A DNA stretch of 64,000 nt from Riemerella columbina DSM 16469 (lineage in GTDB: Bacteria; Bacteroidota; Bacteroidia; Flavobacteriales; Weeksellaceae): positions 1 through 64,000 of the forward strand of contig NZ_KB894283.1 of the NCBI RefSeq assembly GCF_000374405.1, given 5' to 3'. Below the pieces are notes generated by a model. It did no database searches and was not told the origin of the DNA. It was given only the letters and a program-made list of their open reading frames with translations. This document shows positions 26,950-35,414 of this stretch, one piece after another. The position numbers were made by a program, and so were the translations under genes. Numbering within the stretch: position 1 is the first letter of the stretch; each line of letters begins with the position of its first letter.

Positions 26950-27442
26950 TTTCTTCCACAAGACTTTCGGGGCTTTTACGATCTGTGTCGATTATGTATT
27001 GCGCCTGACTATAATAAGGCTGTCTTTCAAAAAGATGTTTGGCTATAAATTCGGGTAAATCCTCATCACTAAGGTGGGCAATCATAGGGCGTTGTGCTTT
27101 TTCGGATCGTAATCGATTAAATAGTGTGCCCACAGAAGTTCTAAGGTAGATACTTGTAGAATGTTGGTTGATGGTAGACATATTATCATAATATGCTGGA
27201 GTGCCACCGCCAAGACTCAATACGATGTTGTTTTTCGTAGAGAGGTGATGCTCTAAAGTTTGTTTTTCTAGTTTACGAAAGAAAATCTCGCCTTTTTCCT
27301 TAAAAATTTCTGGGATAGGGGCTCCATAAGATTTAGAAATTTCTTCATCTAAGTCAATTAACGAAAAATTGATAGAATGACTTAAGGTTTTAGAAATGTG
27401 AGATTTACCGCATCCCATATAGCCGAGTAGGGTAATAATCAT
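26918..27442 (-). CDS. aroK: Shikimate kinase
   Basis: A 174-residue kinase that phosphorylates shikimate at O3, the fifth step of the shikimate pathway. The P-loop GYMGCGKS is at residues 7-14, DLDEEI and a Glu-rich EKGEIFFRKLE segment follow, and LSLGGGTPAYY is the shikimate-binding GGGxP. The length fits bacterial AroK. No neighbour belongs to the same pathway. Convergent overlap with hslR at the 3' end. Confidence 0.93.
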   Translation of the reverse strand: MIITLLGYMGCGKSHISKTLSHSINFSLIDLDEEISKSYGAPIPEIFKEKGEIFFRKLEKQTLEHHLSTKNNIVLSLGGGTPAYYDNMSTINQHSTSIYLRTSVGTLFNRLRSEKAQRPMIAHLSDEDLPEFIAKHLFERQPYYSQAQYIIDTDRKSPESLVEEIKNLIPHLEH

Positions 27443-27473
27443 AATTTATTTTTAAACAAAATTGCAGAAAAAT

Positions 27474-27503
27474 TTTGAGATAACAAAAAAATCTGTATCT
27501 TTG
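27474..27503 (+). promoter_or_regulatory. Promoter of Lys-Leu-Lys tRNA cluster
   Basis: TTTG at 27474-27477, 18 bases, then TATCTTTG at 27496-27503; near-perfect Bacteroidota promoter. The first tRNA starts 48 bases later. Confidence 0.8.
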
Positions 27504-27551
27504 CACCACTTTTGAAAAACACAAATGCACTTTGTTTTTTGCATGAGTAAA

Positions 27552-27624
27552 GACTCGGTAGCTCAGCTGGTAGAGCAATACACTTTTAATGTATGGGTCC
27601 TGGGTTCGAGCCCCAGCCGAGTCA
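27552..27624 (+). tRNA. tRNA-Lys (UUU), first copy
   Basis: Acceptor arms GACTCGG and CCGAGTC pair; the loop CTTTTAA puts TTT at positions 34-36. GGTTCGAG T-loop is present. 73 bases without an encoded CCA. Nearly identical to the copy at 27755-27827 (one D-loop base). Confidence 0.96.
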
Positions 27625-27634
27625 CTTTTTTTAA

Positions 27635-27717
27635 GCCTGTGTGGTGAAATTGGTAGACACGCCATCTTGAGGGGGTGGTATCCTAAGGATGTGCTGGTTC
27701 GAATCCAGTCGCAGGCA
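27635..27717 (+). tRNA. tRNA-Leu (GAG)
   Basis: Acceptor GCCTGTG pairs with CGCAGGC (one G-U). The anticodon loop TTGAGGG carries GAG at positions 34-36, and a long variable arm follows. 83 bases, no encoded CCA. Confidence 0.95.
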
Positions 27718-27754
27718 CACAGAGACTTTAAATTACAACTAGTACAAAACACTA

Positions 27755-27827
27755 GACTCGGTAGCTCAGTTGGTAGAGCAATACACTTTTAATGTATGGG
27801 TCCTGGGTTCGAGCCCCAGCCGAGTCA
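27755..27827 (+). tRNA. tRNA-Lys (UUU), second copy
   Basis: Same sequence as the tRNA at 27552-27624 except one base in the D loop (T in place of C). Anticodon TTT. The two copies bracket tRNA-Leu. Confidence 0.96.
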
Positions 27828-27880
27828 CAATTTGCTGAAAAGTAAATTTTTTTCATATTAATATTTTGTGATTTGGTGTT

Positions 27881-27915
27881 CAAAAGCCTTCCCAATAGGA
27901 AGGCTTTTGATTTTT
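27881..27915. terminator. Terminator between tRNA cluster and panC
   Basis: CAAAAGCCTTCC (27881-27892) pairs perfectly with GGAAGGCTTTTG (27898-27909) around CAATA, with T-run following on the plus strand. The panC stop on the minus strand is three bases away. Confidence 0.88.
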
Positions 27916-27917
27916 TA

Positions 27918-28766
27918 TTAGTCCAAATGTCTGTTATCAATAAGTCTTACATCACCTACATGAACCACAATGAACGCTCTGTAACTTCTGTCTTTATAGA
28001 AGAAATCGGTTTCTTTTAAGGTAGCTTCATCGGCTATTGTAAAATATTCTAATGCAAAGCCTTTTTTGTTTTTAAAAATATCTGTGACACGGTCTTTGAT
28101 TTCTGGAATACTAATCACTCTAAACCAATCGTTTACCAATTCTAAAGTTTCATATATGATTTTTGCATCTTGCTTTTCTTGCTCAGAAAGTCTTTGGTTT
28201 CTAGAGCTCATCGCCAGTCCATTGGATTCTCTATGGATCGGTGCCCCATGTATGGTGATTGGTAGATTTAATTTTTCTACTAGAGTTTCAATAATTTTTA
28301 GCTGCTGGAAATCTTTTTCACCAAAATAGGCGTTGTCGGGTTGTATTTGTCGGAAGAGTTCTTCCACCACAGTGCCTACACCATCGAAATGTCCTGGGCG
28401 CATTTTGCCTTCCATTTCGTGTTCTAAACCATCAAATTCGTAAGATTTAGAAACGGCATTTTCGGGGTAGATATCTTCAACGCTTGGAGTGTATACGGCA
28501 TCTACCAAACCAGATTGTTCTAACTGCTCTAAATCTTGCTCCAGAGTTCTAGGATATTTTTCTAAATCTTCGGGATTGTTGAACTGGGTAGGATTTACAA
28601 AAATAGAGGAAATAACGATGTCGTTTTCTGGTCTGGCTGCTTGGTATAGCGAGAGGTGTCCTTGGTGTAAGGCACCCATAGTGGGTGCAAAACCAATAGT
28701 TTTAGATTGAGATTTAAGGTCTTTTATATAAGCCAATAAATCGGTTTTATTTTGGATAACTTTCAT
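27918..28766 (-). CDS. panC: Pantothenate synthetase
   Basis: The start at 28766 gives 282 residues and the usual beginning of PanC (MKVIQNKTDL); an extra 15 codons upstream have no support. It joins pantoate and beta-alanine using ATP. Signatures: APTMGALHQGHLSL (HxGH nucleotidyltransferase motif), FVNPTQF, GKMRPGHFDGVGTVV, NAYFGEKDFQQL and RESNGLAMSSRN. Transcribed divergently from the glycogen synthase-like gene; a TAATTTTG element at 28788-28781 may serve it. Confidence 0.95.
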   Translation of the reverse strand: MKVIQNKTDLLAYIKDLKSQSKTIGFAPTMGALHQGHLSLYQAARPENDIVISSIFVNPTQFNNPEDLEKYPRTLEQDLEQLEQSGLVDAVYTPSVEDIYPENAVSKSYEFDGLEHEMEGKMRPGHFDGVGTVVEELFRQIQPDNAYFGEKDFQQLKIIETLVEKLNLPITIHGAPIHRESNGLAMSSRNQRLSEQEKQDAKIIYETLELVNDWFRVISIPEIKDRVTDIFKNKKGFALEYFTIADEATLKETDFFYKDRSYRAFIVVHVGDVRLIDNRHLD

Positions 28767-28828
28767 GTAATTGATTTTGCCAAAATTATAAAAAAATGTT
28801 AATACAATCATATTAGTTTAAAATTTTG

Positions 28829-28836
28829 TATTTTTG
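28829..28836 (+). promoter_or_regulatory. -7 element upstream of the glgA-like gene
   Basis: TATTTTTG matches TAnnTTTG, 40 bases before the ATG at 28877; no good TTTG upstream. Confidence 0.5.
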
Positions 28837-28876
28837 CATAATAACAATCTTTTATTTAAAGAGTAAAAAGTAAATT

Positions 28877-29650
28877 ATGCCAGACAAGAAAATTTTATAT
28901 GTTACCACACAGATGAACCCCTATCAAGAAGAAAGTTCAATGTCGGATGCGGTAAACAAAATGGCTCTTAAAATGCACAATGATGGCAATGATGTCCGTG
29001 TATTTATGCCGCGTTTTGGCTATATCAGCGAAAGGAAATTTCAACTTCACGAAGTCATCAGACTTTCAGGAATGAATATCATCATCAATGATTTAGATCA
29101 ACCTTTAATTATTAAAGTCGCTTCTCTACCAGGTGAGCGATTACAAGTTTATTTTATAGATAATGAAGATTATTTCAAAAGAAAATTTGACTATGTAGAC
29201 GAGGAAGGTACGCCTTTTGAAGATAATGACGAAAGAGCCATGTTTTTTGCTAGAGGCGTTATAGAAACCATTAAAAAATTAAATTGGGTGCCAGATGTGG
29301 TGCATCTACACGGTTGGATGTCTGCCTTTGTGCCGATTTACCTTAAACATTATTATAAAAACGATTCTTATTTTAACGATACGAAATTCGTTCTTTCAGT
29401 ATACAATGAGGAAGATTTAGCATTGACTAAAGATATTTTAGAAAAATTCAAATTTGATAATATGTCTAAAGTTAAAGCTTTAAAATCGCCAAGTTTCCAT
29501 AGTTTTATTGAAGAAGGAATGAATTTGGTAGATATTGTAGTAAAAGGCGATGAGTTTCTAGTGGACGAATTATACGAGCGATTTGATAAGGCAAAAGCTG
29601 AAAAATCGGAATATGTAAATCCAGAGGAAATTGATACGGTCTATAGCTAA
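28877..29650 (+). CDS. Half-length glycogen/starch synthase-like protein
   Basis: A 257-residue protein resembling the first half of family GT5 glycogen synthases (VLYVTTQ start, FMPRFGYI, DVVHLHGWMSAFVPIYLK). True synthases are about 480 residues and have a KxGGL motif near the start for ADP-glucose; here the corresponding stretch reads EESSMSDA. The second Rossmann domain is absent. Enzymatic activity is therefore doubtful and a regulatory or binding function is possible. It lies divergent from panC and is followed after 24 bases by the DUF4270 lipoprotein and then glmS, an order I associate with flavobacterial genomes. Confidence 0.75.
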   Translation: MPDKKILYVTTQMNPYQEESSMSDAVNKMALKMHNDGNDVRVFMPRFGYISERKFQLHEVIRLSGMNIIINDLDQPLIIKVASLPGERLQVYFIDNEDYFKRKFDYVDEEGTPFEDNDERAMFFARGVIETIKKLNWVPDVVHLHGWMSAFVPIYLKHYYKNDSYFNDTKFVLSVYNEEDLALTKDILEKFKFDNMSKVKALKSPSFHSFIEEGMNLVDIVVKGDEFLVDELYERFDKAKAEKSEYVNPEEIDTVYS

Positions 29651-29674
29651 GTAATAAATACATTTAGAAAATCA

Positions 29675-31180
29675 ATGATAAAACAAGCAAAAAATATTCT
29701 AAAATTTGCCGCAGTAGTAAGTTTTGGAAGTATAGCATTAGTGAGTTGTGAGTCGGAAATAGACAATCTAGGCGAGCAATTCTTTTTAGGGAACGAGGCA
29801 GAGGGTGTGGTAAAGGATTATGAAGTAGTTGCCTATAACCTTAATCACAATGATACTATTCAGTCCGATGCTTCTAAGTTAGTACAAGCTACACTAGGAG
29901 CATTTAGTGAGTCTGAATTTGGATTGCAGAAGTCAAGTTATGTAACTCAGGTGCGACTTACCGACTATAATCCTAATTTTGGCACTAACGCTAAGGTGGA
30001 TTCTGTAACCTTAGAGCTTCAGCCACTTTATGAAAAGGATTCTGCTACCACCATAACCAAAGATGATGAGAAATTTGATGGTGTAGATGCTAAAAAAGTC
30101 TTTACCTCTTTTCCTATAAAAAAGTATGGCAAACATAAAAAGCCTATGACCATAAAGGTAGAAGAAGTGAATGATTTTCTATACGCTAAGGATAAAACCT
30201 ATTTTTCTAATCAGCAAGTGAATGTGGGCAGTACATTAGCCAACTATAATTTTGATGGAACTATTACTGAGGTAAAAATCACAGCTAAAAGTGATAATAA
30301 AGATTTGTTTTCTAGAACGGCAGCTATACGAGTGCCTTTAGATAAAAATTTCTTTCAAACTAAAATTATAGACCAGCAAAATAGTGGCAATCTAAAAGAT
30401 GTAGCGAGTTTCATTAGGTATTTCAAAGGGTTAAGAATTTCTGTTGCAGAAAATGATGGTTATATTTTTAACTTTTTACCTAATGCCACAGCGGTTAAAA
30501 TCTACTATAAACACGAGGTAACCACCGATGATAAAACGGAACAAAAACCTGCGGTTTATACATTGGATTTAGGTGCAGATAATACGCATTTTAACCAAAT
30601 TCAATACCAAAGACCTTCTCAATATACTACCGCAATGGCGAATATTAATACGACAAATGGTGATGAGAAACTCTATATGCAAGGTATGGGTGGGGCAGGT
30701 GCTGTGGTAAAGATTCCAGCCACTACCATTGCTGAGCTAAAAAAGCTTTATAAGGACAAGAAAGTAGCAGTACTATCGGCTAAAGTGAGATTATATAGTG
30801 ACAAGTCTGTTTGGGATAATTCATATGCTAAACCTTCAAATTTCCTTGTAAAATATGCTAATCTTAATGAATTTTTAGCAGATGTTACAGCATTTTCTGG
30901 ATTAAATAATTTTAGTCTGGTGAAAGCTTATAATCTAAAGGAAAATCCAGCTTACTATGATATTACAATCACACAAACGATAAAAGATATCATAGAAAAA
31001 GAACAAATGAATAGAGATTTAGAAATTAATGTAGGGAATTATCTACTTAATGCTAAAGGTGGTTTGGTAGGACAAAAGTATAATTCTAGAGCCTATGCTA
31101 CGGAAAGAGTCGTATTGATTGGTTCTAATACTACTAATGATAAAAAAGCTCAATTAAAAATTACTTACGCTAAAAAATAG
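29675..31180 (+). CDS. DUF4270-family lipoprotein
   Basis: A 501-residue lipoprotein, lipobox LVSC with Cys25, then ESEIDNLGEQFF, the hallmark of the DUF4270 family of Bacteroidota. The rest is predicted beta-rich, with SVTLELQPLYEK and SFIRYFKGLRISV as family words. Function unknown. It lies 24 bases after the synthase-like gene and eight bases before glmS, so it is probably co-transcribed with both; a link to cell-envelope sugar metabolism is inference. Confidence 0.85.
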   Translation: MIKQAKNILKFAAVVSFGSIALVSCESEIDNLGEQFFLGNEAEGVVKDYEVVAYNLNHNDTIQSDASKLVQATLGAFSESEFGLQKSSYVTQVRLTDYNPNFGTNAKVDSVTLELQPLYEKDSATTITKDDEKFDGVDAKKVFTSFPIKKYGKHKKPMTIKVEEVNDFLYAKDKTYFSNQQVNVGSTLANYNFDGTITEVKITAKSDNKDLFSRTAAIRVPLDKNFFQTKIIDQQNSGNLKDVASFIRYFKGLRISVAENDGYIFNFLPNATAVKIYYKHEVTTDDKTEQKPAVYTLDLGADNTHFNQIQYQRPSQYTTAMANINTTNGDEKLYMQGMGGAGAVVKIPATTIAELKKLYKDKKVAVLSAKVRLYSDKSVWDNSYAKPSNFLVKYANLNEFLADVTAFSGLNNFSLVKAYNLKENPAYYDITITQTIKDIIEKEQMNRDLEINVGNYLLNAKGGLVGQKYNSRAYATERVVLIGSNTTNDKKAQLKITYAKK

Positions 31181-31188
31181 AAAGAAAT

Positions 31189-33042
31189 ATGTGTGGAATT
31201 GTAGGATATACAGGACATAGAGACGCTTACGAGGTGGTTGTAAACGGTCTTAAAAGATTAGAATACCGTGGTTATGACAGTGCGGGGATTGTTTTAGAAG
31301 ATACCAATCAAGAATTTGAGGTAAAAAAAACTAAAGGTAAAGTTTCAGATTTAGAAGCCATTGCCGAGTCTTTAAAAGGCACTTCTCACTTAGGAATGGG
31401 GCATACACGATGGGCAACACATGGTGTACCTAGTGATAGAAATTCCCACCCACATATTTCGAATAATGGTAAAGTGGCTATCGTTCATAATGGAATTATC
31501 GAAAATTATGACACTATTAAAACGGTGCTTAAAGACCAAGGCTTTACTTTTGCATCAGAGACTGATACAGAAGTATTGGTTAATCTGATTCAGTATTTTT
31601 TGGATAAACAATCTCATTTGGATTTTCCAGAAGCAGTTCGCTCTACTTTGAATGAGGTGCATGGGGCTTACGCTATAACGGTTATGCATAAAGATCATCC
31701 TCAAGAGTTGGTGGTAGCGCGCTTAGGTTCGCCACTAGCAATTGGATTGGGGGATAGAGAATATTTTATTGCTTCGGATGCATCTCCATTTGTGGAATTT
31801 ACAAAAGAGGCGATTTATCTAGAAGAAGGTCACATGGCTACCATTTCCTTAGACAAGGGGGTTGACATTAGAACCATTAAAGACAATTCTAAAATTAGCC
31901 CAGAAGTTCAAGAATTGAAACTGAACCTTGAACAAATAGAAAAAGGTGGCTACGAACACTTTATGTTAAAGGAAATTTTTGAACAGCCTAAGTCTATCCA
32001 TGATACAATGCGTGGGCGTTTGCTAGTAGACGAAGGTATCATAAAAATGGCGGGCATTTGGGATCATTTAGAAAAATTAAATAATGCTCATCGCATCATC
32101 ATTATTGCATGTGGTACTTCTTGGCATGCAGGGTTAATTGGGGAGTATCTGATTGAGGAATTTGCTAGAGTGCCTGTAGAGGTGGAATACGCTTCTGAAT
32201 TTAGATACAGAAATCCAATCATTACCGATAAAGATGTGGTTATTGCCATTTCCCAATCTGGAGAAACAGCTGATACCATGGCAGCAATAAAAATGGCGCG
32301 AGAAAAAGGCGCGTTTATCTTTGGTATTTGTAATGTGGTAGATTCTTCTATTGCGAGATTTTCGGATGCTGGTGCTTATACCCATGCAGGTCCAGAAATT
32401 GGGGTGGCTTCTACTAAGGCGTTTACTGCACAATTAACCATCTTGACTTTAATTGCCTTAAAATTAGGTAAGCATAAGGGTAATATTGGTAATCAAGAAT
32501 TTATGCGTTTAATTACAGAATTAGATGCATTGCCGAAGAAAGTGGAGGAGGTATTAAAAGATACTCACGATAATGTAAAAACCATGGCACATGATTTTGT
32601 AGATGCCACTAATTTCCTTTATTTAGGTAGAGGATATAATTTCCCAGCTGCTTTAGAAGGCGCTTTAAAATTAAAGGAAATATCTTATATCCACGCAGAA
32701 GGTTATCCTGCAGCAGAAATGAAACATGGACCTATTGCGTTGATTGATGAAAATATGCCAATTGTCATTATTGCTCCTAAGAATAAGCATTACGACAAAG
32801 TGGTAAGTAATGTACAAGAAATTAAAGCAAGAAAAGGAAAAGTCATTGCCGTGGTGAGTAAAGGAGACGAACAAGTGGCTTCTATGGCAGATTATGTGAT
32901 AGAAATTCCAGAAACTTCGGAGTGTTACTCGCCAATTGTTGCTTCTGTACCATTACAGTTATTGGCTTATTATATTGCAGTTTATAGAGGGGCTAATGTA
33001 GACCAACCTAGAAACTTAGCTAAGTCTGTAACTGTGGAATAA
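31189..33042 (+). CDS. glmS: Glutamine-fructose-6-phosphate aminotransferase
   Basis: A 617-residue enzyme that makes glucosamine-6-phosphate for peptidoglycan and lipopolysaccharide. The N-terminus is MCGIVGYTG, with Cys2 as the glutaminase nucleophile; RWATHG and HNGIIENY follow. Two SIS isomerase domains cover the second half (SQSGETADTM near residue 350), and the end PRNLAKSVTVE is the standard C-terminal loop. No upstream ribozyme is possible in the eight-base gap, so control by a glmS riboswitch is excluded; the gene seems to be expressed from the operon promoter. Confidence 0.97.
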   Translation: MCGIVGYTGHRDAYEVVVNGLKRLEYRGYDSAGIVLEDTNQEFEVKKTKGKVSDLEAIAESLKGTSHLGMGHTRWATHGVPSDRNSHPHISNNGKVAIVHNGIIENYDTIKTVLKDQGFTFASETDTEVLVNLIQYFLDKQSHLDFPEAVRSTLNEVHGAYAITVMHKDHPQELVVARLGSPLAIGLGDREYFIASDASPFVEFTKEAIYLEEGHMATISLDKGVDIRTIKDNSKISPEVQELKLNLEQIEKGGYEHFMLKEIFEQPKSIHDTMRGRLLVDEGIIKMAGIWDHLEKLNNAHRIIIIACGTSWHAGLIGEYLIEEFARVPVEVEYASEFRYRNPIITDKDVVIAISQSGETADTMAAIKMAREKGAFIFGICNVVDSSIARFSDAGAYTHAGPEIGVASTKAFTAQLTILTLIALKLGKHKGNIGNQEFMRLITELDALPKKVEEVLKDTHDNVKTMAHDFVDATNFLYLGRGYNFPAALEGALKLKEISYIHAEGYPAAEMKHGPIALIDENMPIVIIAPKNKHYDKVVSNVQEIKARKGKVIAVVSKGDEQVASMADYVIEIPETSECYSPIVASVPLQLLAYYIAVYRGANVDQPRNLAKSVTVE

Positions 33043-33087
33043 AGATAAATTTAATAGACTTTTATAATTGACTTACTCTAATAAGTT

Positions 33088-33109
33088 AAAATAGAAATCT
33101 ATTTTTTTG
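33088..33109 (+). terminator. Weak A+T-rich hairpin after glmS
   Basis: AAAATAG (33088-33094) pairs with CTATTTT (33099-33105), then T-run. The stem has only one G-C pair. Confidence 0.45.
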
Positions 33110-33236
33110 ATACTAAGGAAAATATTTAGATTAAATTTTCGTTTAGCAAATAAAACTGAGCATTTAATTTTAAAAAAAGTTTATCTTTACCCACTTTAAA
33201 GACGACTAAAATTATTAATAAAAATTACATCATAAG

Positions 33237-34652
33237 ATGAAAAAAATATTTTTTGCACTTCTTTCCGTTTCATTGGCGGTTTCCTCATGTTCTCGAGGTA
33301 AAAACTCTTCTGGTAAACCTGGGAGTAATGGAGAATTGATCCCTAAAACCAAAGCTAAATCCTTTGTGGCAGAGCGCCCCTATGGTATGGTCGCTATTCC
33401 AGGTGGTTCTTTTGTAATGGGTATGGCAGATATGGATTATACCAATATGCCAGAAAAAGCACCATTGAAAACCGTAACGGTATCGTCTTTTTTTATGGAC
33501 GAAACTGAAGTTACCAATGCGGAGTATAGAGAATTCATTAACTATGTGAGAGACTCTATCGCTAGAACACTACTAGCTGAGGCTGCAGGGGATGTGTCTT
33601 CTGGAGGTGGTAATGGAACTGGGATTGCAGATTATGCCTATTTGGCTAAAAAAGATGGTAATGCAAATGCTTATCAAGAATATTTAGAATCTCAAGGCGG
33701 TAGAGGTGGTTACGATGAATCTAAAAGATTAGATTGGAGTGTGCCATTAAAATGGAATACTTCGGACTATCCTGATGTTCAGTATGCAGAGGTTTTAGAA
33801 TCTATGTATTTGCCACCAGCTGAGCGTATTAATAACGAAAGGTTACTAGATACTAGAAAATTACAATACGCTTACCAATGGGAAGATTTGGAATCGGCAG
33901 TGAAAGATGGTAAAAGAAGTTCAAAATATCTTAAAAAAGAAAGTATCGCAGTATATCCAGATACCACAGTTTGGATTAAGGATTTTAATTATGCTTATAA
34001 CGAGCCTTTATATGATGGCTATTTTTGGCATAAGGCTTATAAAAATTATCCAGTAGTAGGCGTAACTTGGGACCAAGCCAGAGCGTTCTGCGATTTTAAA
34101 ACTAAGTTGAAAAGTGATTACAATAAATCTCTAAAAAAGAGAAAAGAAAAACCAATGGCATTCCGTTTACCGACTGAGGCAGAATGGGAATATGCCGCTA
34201 GAGGAGGTAAAGAAAATGCAACTTACCCTTGGGGTGGTCCATATTTAATGGATGATAGAGGGTGCTATTTGGCCAACTTTAAACCTAAAAGAGGGAACTA
34301 TATAGAAGATGAGAAAAAGGGAACTTATACCTATACTGCACCAGTAAAATCTTTTTCTAAAAATGGATTTGGACTTTATGATATGGCTGGAAATGTAGCA
34401 GAATGGACAGAGTCCCCATATAATAATGCAACTTATCAGTTTTCATCAACTTTGAATCCTCACTTGTCGAATCAAGTTTATAGAGATGTGAAAAAATCTG
34501 TAAGAGGTGGTTCTTGGAAAGATGTAGGCTATTTATTGATGACAGGGTATAGAGATTGGGAAAGAAAAGACTCGGCGAGAAGTTACATTGGTTTTAGAAC
34601 CGTACAAGACATTCCAGAAGGAACGGCAAGATTTAAAAGAAAATCAAAATAA
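33237..34652 (+). CDS. gldK: GldK, type IX secretion/gliding motility lipoprotein
   Basis: A 471-residue lipoprotein (lipobox VSSC, Cys18). The body is a formylglycine-generating-enzyme-like (SUMF1) domain: MVAIPGGSFVMG, FRLPTEAEWEYAARGG, MAGNVAEWTES, VRGGSWKD and GFRTVQ. GldK and GldN form the periplasmic ring of the type IX secretion system beneath the outer membrane, and the FGE domain is not thought to act as an enzyme there. First of four genes gldK-gldL-gldM-gldN in the conserved order. A TATCTTTA element at 33182-33189 could be the promoter. Confidence 0.96.
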   Translation: MKKIFFALLSVSLAVSSCSRGKNSSGKPGSNGELIPKTKAKSFVAERPYGMVAIPGGSFVMGMADMDYTNMPEKAPLKTVTVSSFFMDETEVTNAEYREFINYVRDSIARTLLAEAAGDVSSGGGNGTGIADYAYLAKKDGNANAYQEYLESQGGRGGYDESKRLDWSVPLKWNTSDYPDVQYAEVLESMYLPPAERINNERLLDTRKLQYAYQWEDLESAVKDGKRSSKYLKKESIAVYPDTTVWIKDFNYAYNEPLYDGYFWHKAYKNYPVVGVTWDQARAFCDFKTKLKSDYNKSLKKRKEKPMAFRLPTEAEWEYAARGGKENATYPWGGPYLMDDRGCYLANFKPKRGNYIEDEKKGTYTYTAPVKSFSKNGFGLYDMAGNVAEWTESPYNNATYQFSSTLNPHLSNQVYRDVKKSVRGGSWKDVGYLLMTGYRDWERKDSARSYIGFRTVQDIPEGTARFKRKSK

Positions 34653-34680
34653 CACTTAAACAAAATATTTATTATATACT

Positions 34681-35364
34681 ATGAAATTAAGCGACAAAAC
34701 TTTGAACTTCATCTACTCGGTAGGTGCTTCAATCGTAATTTTAGGTGCATTTTTTAAAATGACACATACCACTTTTGGCGGATTAGTAAATCCTAACTGG
34801 ATTCTTGGGGCAGGGTTGATTACAGAGGCATTAATTTTCTTGCTTTATGCGTTCAATCCACCAGTAGAAGAGGAAAAATATGCTTGGGAAAATGTATATC
34901 CCGAATTAGTAGATCCTAATGCTCAGCCAAAACCAAGAAGAAATTTAGTAGCTCAGACTGAAGAAGTAAAACAACTTGAGGTTTCGCTTTCAGATAAATT
35001 AGACCAAATGCTTTCTGAAGCTAAGTTGGATGTACAGTTGTTTGAAAAACTAAAATCAGGGATTGATAAATTCTCATCTTCTGTAGAGCAAATCAATCAA
35101 ACGGTAGATGTTACCGCGTCTACTCAAAAATACAATGATCAATTGACTCTAGCAGCGAGCCATTTAGAAAGTATGAATGCATTGTATGCTTTACAATTGG
35201 AACATGGCAAAGCACAATCAGAATATCATCAAAAATATGTAGCGGATTTACAAAAATCAGCTCAGCAATCTGAGAAGTTTAACGAGGAGTTAAATGGCTT
35301 AACGGCAAACCTTAATAGCCTTAATAGAGTCTATGGCGGTATGCTAAGTGCAATGAAAGGATAG
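34681..35364 (+). CDS. gldL: GldL, proton-driven motor protein of type IX secretion
   Basis: A 227-residue inner-membrane protein with two membrane segments near the start (residues about 8-28 and 40-58) and a long soluble coiled-coil C-terminus. With GldM it forms the rotary motor that powers secretion and gliding. The second membrane segment retains a Glu (LITEALIFLL), the acidic residue expected in the proton path. It starts 28 bases after gldK. Confidence 0.96.
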   Translation: MKLSDKTLNFIYSVGASIVILGAFFKMTHTTFGGLVNPNWILGAGLITEALIFLLYAFNPPVEEEKYAWENVYPELVDPNAQPKPRRNLVAQTEEVKQLEVSLSDKLDQMLSEAKLDVQLFEKLKSGIDKFSSSVEQINQTVDVTASTQKYNDQLTLAASHLESMNALYALQLEHGKAQSEYHQKYVADLQKSAQQSEKFNEELNGLTANLNSLNRVYGGMLSAMKG

Positions 35365-35414
35365 ATTTTCTTTTACAAATCAGTTTAATTAAATTTTAAC
35401 TCTAAAAAACTAAG

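Noticed and set aside
27405-27792. Frames running across the tRNA cluster
   Set aside because: They translate tRNA sequence (for example the repeated DSAGARTQDP text) and are not genes.
27552-27827. Attachment site duplication from an integrated element
   Set aside because: The repeats are complete tRNA genes only 131 bases apart with nothing but a tRNA in between, and no integrase is present.
31181-31188. glmS ribozyme
   Set aside because: Only eight bases separate glmS from the gene before it.
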